The translations under genes were made by a program, and so were the position numbers. A stretch of DNA of 64,000 nt from Carallia brachiata (lineage: Eukaryota > Streptophyta > Magnoliopsida > Malpighiales > Rhizophoraceae): contig JADCRB010000012.1 of assembly GCA_021464245.1 (NCBI GenBank), positions 725,999 to 789,998 on the forward strand, given 5' to 3'. Position 1 is the stretch's first letter; each line of letters opens with the position of its first letter. A model generated the notes under the pieces. The model did no database searches. It was given only the letters and a program-made list of their open reading frames with translations, and was not told the DNA's origin. Positions 60,850-64,000 of the stretch are shown here, piece by piece.

Positions 60850-62030
60850 CAAGAGGGTGGTGGGACTCCTCGGGATTCCATAGACATCCAATTGTAAGCT
60901 TCTAAGGAAACTGAAAAGCCATCGAACTGCATCTCCTGTGTTGTGGACAACACATTCTCAATGTCTTTATTTTGTCGATAAGCAGCTATTACTGTATTGT
61001 AAGAGATTATATCAATCAATCATTTTTCTTTACCCATCCTAAACAATTCCTTGGTCTTCTTGAAAAGCTTAGATTTTCCATAAACGTCAAGCATGACATT
61101 GAAGGTAATGTTATCGGGAGAAAAGCCATACCGGATCATTTCTTCGAAAAGTTTAGAAAGTATAGTTGTACAATTATTGATCCCATACAGCTCTATTCCT
61201 CGAGATTTTATAATACAGATCCTGTAGCTTATCCATCATACTACATTGTTGACAAATGCAAAACATATCTCGTAGTAGCTAAACGTCTGGAGCTATCCCC
61301 TGCTTCTCCATTGTTTCTAAGACAGAACAAGCATCCCTCAAGGATCCAGCTTTGACATATATCCTCACAACAACAGTAAAGGCAATCAAATCTAAGGTAA
61401 TTCTAGAAGATTTTAACTGGAGATAAAGTTCCCCTCCTTCATTATACAGACCCACATAACTTTAAATATTGATCATAGAACGTGAGATATGCAGGTTTGG
61501 CCTATCGTTAGACTTGAGCATTTGAGTTATATCTCAATAGCACCTCTCTAGATGACCCAATTCCTTGCACGAGCAAATTAACAAATGATACAAGTTAACC
61601 TCAAAAGTAGGATCCTTCCACAATTTGTCTTTCAGTACTATAGCATCATTGACCAAGCTGTGTTTAACATAAGCCATGACCAGAATAGAACAAGAATTCT
61701 GGTTGACCAGAACATTTTGATAGAAAGAATCTTTCAAGAGCGTAGGGACCTTACTGATTCTTCCGGCCCTCTCATATTCTTTCAATAGAGTTCCTAAGAT
61801 AGAGGAATATTGACATTTTCTCTTTAACATATCATCAATAGTTCTGAGAACACCATCTTCATCCCCAAATTTGGCTCGCAAGCTAATTAGAGTGTACAAG
61901 TTGAATAAGTTAGGCTTGAACCCCAATCGCAGTATTGGTATATTGAACCGAATGAAAACAAGCTTATTTCTGTTCTTGTATGGGTTTCTACATGAGTTCT
62001 GGCATTGACCATTGTTTTGCATCAATGCAT
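60850..62030 (-). pseudogene. P-class PPR pseudogene
   Basis: Minus-strand remains of a pentatricopeptide gene. The best segment (62025-61534) is open: FKPNLFNLYTLISLRAKFGD, LGTLLKEYERAGRISKVPTL, SCSILVMAYVKHSLVNDA and YHLLICSCKELGHLE. It then continues towards 60850 with recognisable pieces (LKSSRITLDLIAFTVVVR, KAGSLRDACSVLETMEKQ, MDKLQDLYYKISRN) interrupted by stops and shifts. Both ends are missing; on its 3' side it runs into the retrotransposon region. It resembles the At4g30825-like plastid PPR family, from memory. Plus-strand open frames here (e.g. 60972-61355) are antisense shadows. Confidence 0.8.
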
Positions 62031-63200
62031 GCGTCAGAAAAAAAATGTGCCTTGTAAGTTTTCACCTTGATATCGACTTTTGTCTTCATAAAACAGTCTA
62101 AGAAATTAGAATTCTATTTATCCTGCAGTTTGTTTCCCTTTGAAATCTCTACAGAAAAGTTGCTGTTGATGCTCATGCAAAGTTGCTGTTGACCATTGAA
62201 ACTGGAAGATGGTCATGCTTTGAGGAAGACAAGATTTTGAGAATCAGGGCTTTCTTTATTTTCGTTTTGGCTTCTAGGTTATGATCAGTGCTCTGATGTG
62301 CTCTGGTATTCACCTTCATTCTAATCACTTGCATAGCTGCCTCCAAGAGCCTTGAAGAAAGTCTCTGAAAGACACACTTCACCAGCTCCCATTTATGTAG
62401 CTTGCATATATTCCACTATTACATTTAACCATTTTCGGGACATAAGCAACATGGCCTTTGACAAAACAAAATTACTATTGCCACCCAGGACTCATTTCAC
62501 TAGCTAGTGTAAGTGTACTTAAAGTCAAAAGGTTCTCCACAATGTGCAGTTTTCTTCGCATGTGTTGAGATATTAACAACAGTAAAAGTTTGCTTATTTT
62601 CTAGAGGTTATGCATCATGCTACCACTTAAGAAAAATGTTTTATTTATTTATTTATTTATTTTCCATGAAAGTGGAGCTTGTTTGCTGAGTTCCAACCCA
62701 TTAGGAGAAATAAAGTGTTGGGGTTGAACCCAACTCATTGATATGGACATTCTCAGTGCTTCTACTACTTGCCAACACAACATTCCTACTGATTTGATTT
62801 TTTCAATAATTTGTGTTATAAATAAGCAAAAGAAATAATTATTCGTCTCCTTTTCATGGTTCCCTTTTATGTCAGAGTTCCAAACTCAGCCTGCTTTTCA
62901 ATTAAGCCTACTAATAATTTTATTATAGTTAGAAATTCAATCATTTTAATCCCAAAACACTGAATGGGCATTATTACTTAGATATACATTTTTTGTCATA
63001 TAATTCAATTATATTGTAACATCGGTCAGATTTTTTGCAACAATATGCCTACTTTTTACAACAAAAAAATAAAATGTAAATTTTTATTACAAAAAATATA
63101 ATTATTGTTATAAAAAATTTAGATACAGTTATAATATGACCGAATTATATGTCAAAAGTTGTATGTCCATTAACTTTTTTCTACTAAAATTTTAGTCAAT
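62031..63200. other. no gene recognised
   Basis: AT-rich sequence with a (TTTA)n run at about 62640-62662. A 70-residue minus-strand frame at 62173-62382 has no family features I recognise. Confidence 0.45.
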
Positions 63201-63203
63201 TTG

Positions 63204-63528
63204 GGGCCGTTTGGTTTAAGAGCTGGAATCAGAATCAGAATTGGAATCAGAATCAAGTGGAATCAGAAACGGAATGATTTTTTTATGACATGTTTGGTTT
63301 ATTCAGGAATCAGAATCAAAACCTTTTGCAGTCGTTTATTTTAGTTTAGAATCGGAATCAATATCAAATATATGATAATATTTATTTCACTAAAAATAAA
63401 TAACCAATAAATACAAAAAATAAAAAATTATGAATATCAAAATAAAAATTAAAAATAAAAAAATATTGTAACATAATTTCAAATTAAAAATATTAAATAA
63501 CGATAATAATAATAATAATAATAATTTA

Positions 63529-63559
<31 letters not shown>

Positions 63560-64000
63560 TATTTCACAATAACAATCATAAATATAAAATTAAAAAATAA
63601 CATAAATTTTTATTAATAATGATAACAAAGAAGAAGTATGAATAATATTGTTATACCAAAATGATATTGTAGATATTATAAAATAAGTCATTATTAATGA
63701 ATAAATTATTATTAAAATTATGAAATTTTTATGCAAATAATTTTATTATTTATGGTTATTATTAATATTATGAAAATATATATAATATTATTATCACTTA
63801 TAATGTAATTATTATCCTAATTTTTGAAATATTTAATTTTATTATAATATACAAATATTTATTCTCATTATCATTATCATGAATTATTATTATTATTATT
63901 ATTATTATTTATGAGATTTATTTGTAATATTTTGTTATAAAATAATTTACAAAATGAGAGAGAAGATGAAAGAATGAGAATGATTAACTACCTAAAGGTG
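63204..64000 (+). mobile_element. left part of a DNA transposon/MITE, leaves the window
   Basis: Starts GGGGCCGTTTGGTTTAAGAG, a terminus style common in plant hAT and Harbinger MITEs, followed by repeated GGAATCAGAATC motifs (63223-63330) and then long AT-rich sequence with ATA/TTA trinucleotide runs (63505-63560, 63885-63910). The other end is not in the window, so class is undetermined. Confidence 0.45.

Noticed and set aside
60972..61355. 127-codon plus-strand open frame
   Set aside because: It is antisense to recognisable PPR pseudogene sequence on the minus strand and has no family features of its own.
1..64000. An undescribed multi-gene system or biosynthetic cluster
   Set aside because: The genes belong to unrelated, well-known plant families on mixed strands with no sign of shared function or co-regulation.

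Overview
This is eukaryotic nuclear DNA from a flowering plant, most likely a core eudicot. It is AT-rich and shows spliced genes with GT..AG introns, plant-specific families (9-lipoxygenase, AXR4, PLS-class PPR proteins, chloroplast and peroxisome targeting) and typical plant transposable elements. I could not name the species. There is no bacterial content and no CRISPR array.

Layout: (1) 1-2427, minus strand: 5' part of REV3, the catalytic subunit of DNA polymerase zeta, cut by the window edge. (2) 3931-8700, minus: a complete nine-exon 9-lipoxygenase gene with a SINE and a 176-bp tandem duplication in intron 1. (3) 10120-28417: two head-to-tail copies of an 8.4-9.9 kb segment. Each copy carries a small gene of unknown function, broken in copy 1 and open in copy 2. 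Copy 1 also holds two Mutator-like foldback elements whose empty target sites survive in copy 2, and a U6 snRNA pseudogene. Copy 2 has its own SINE, an inner tandem duplication and an unidentified insertion. A hAT-like element sits at the right boundary. (4) 30290-32860, minus: AXR4, with one frame break. (5) 33768-39528, plus: a complete 13-exon M24B Xaa-Pro aminopeptidase. (6) 40688-47742, minus: a 23-exon peroxisomal long-chain acyl-CoA synthetase with two frame breaks and a SINE-derived tandem repeat in intron 2. (7) 50456-52454, plus: a PPR gene with one frame break. (8) 52964-54579, plus: a seven-exon plastid-type DnaJ-ferredoxin protein. (9) about 55790-60760, plus: a decayed Ty3/gypsy retrotransposon. 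(10) about 60850-62030, minus: a PPR pseudogene. The right end (63200 onward) enters another repeat.

The genes are ordinary, unrelated housekeeping and metabolic genes: translesion synthesis, oxylipin synthesis, auxin carrier trafficking, peptide turnover, fatty acid activation, organelle RNA processing and a plastid chaperone-like protein. They do not form a pathway. The main interest is structural: the tandem duplication with datable insertions, and four single-base frame breaks in otherwise conserved genes, which are either assembly errors or early gene decay. I did not find an undescribed system.
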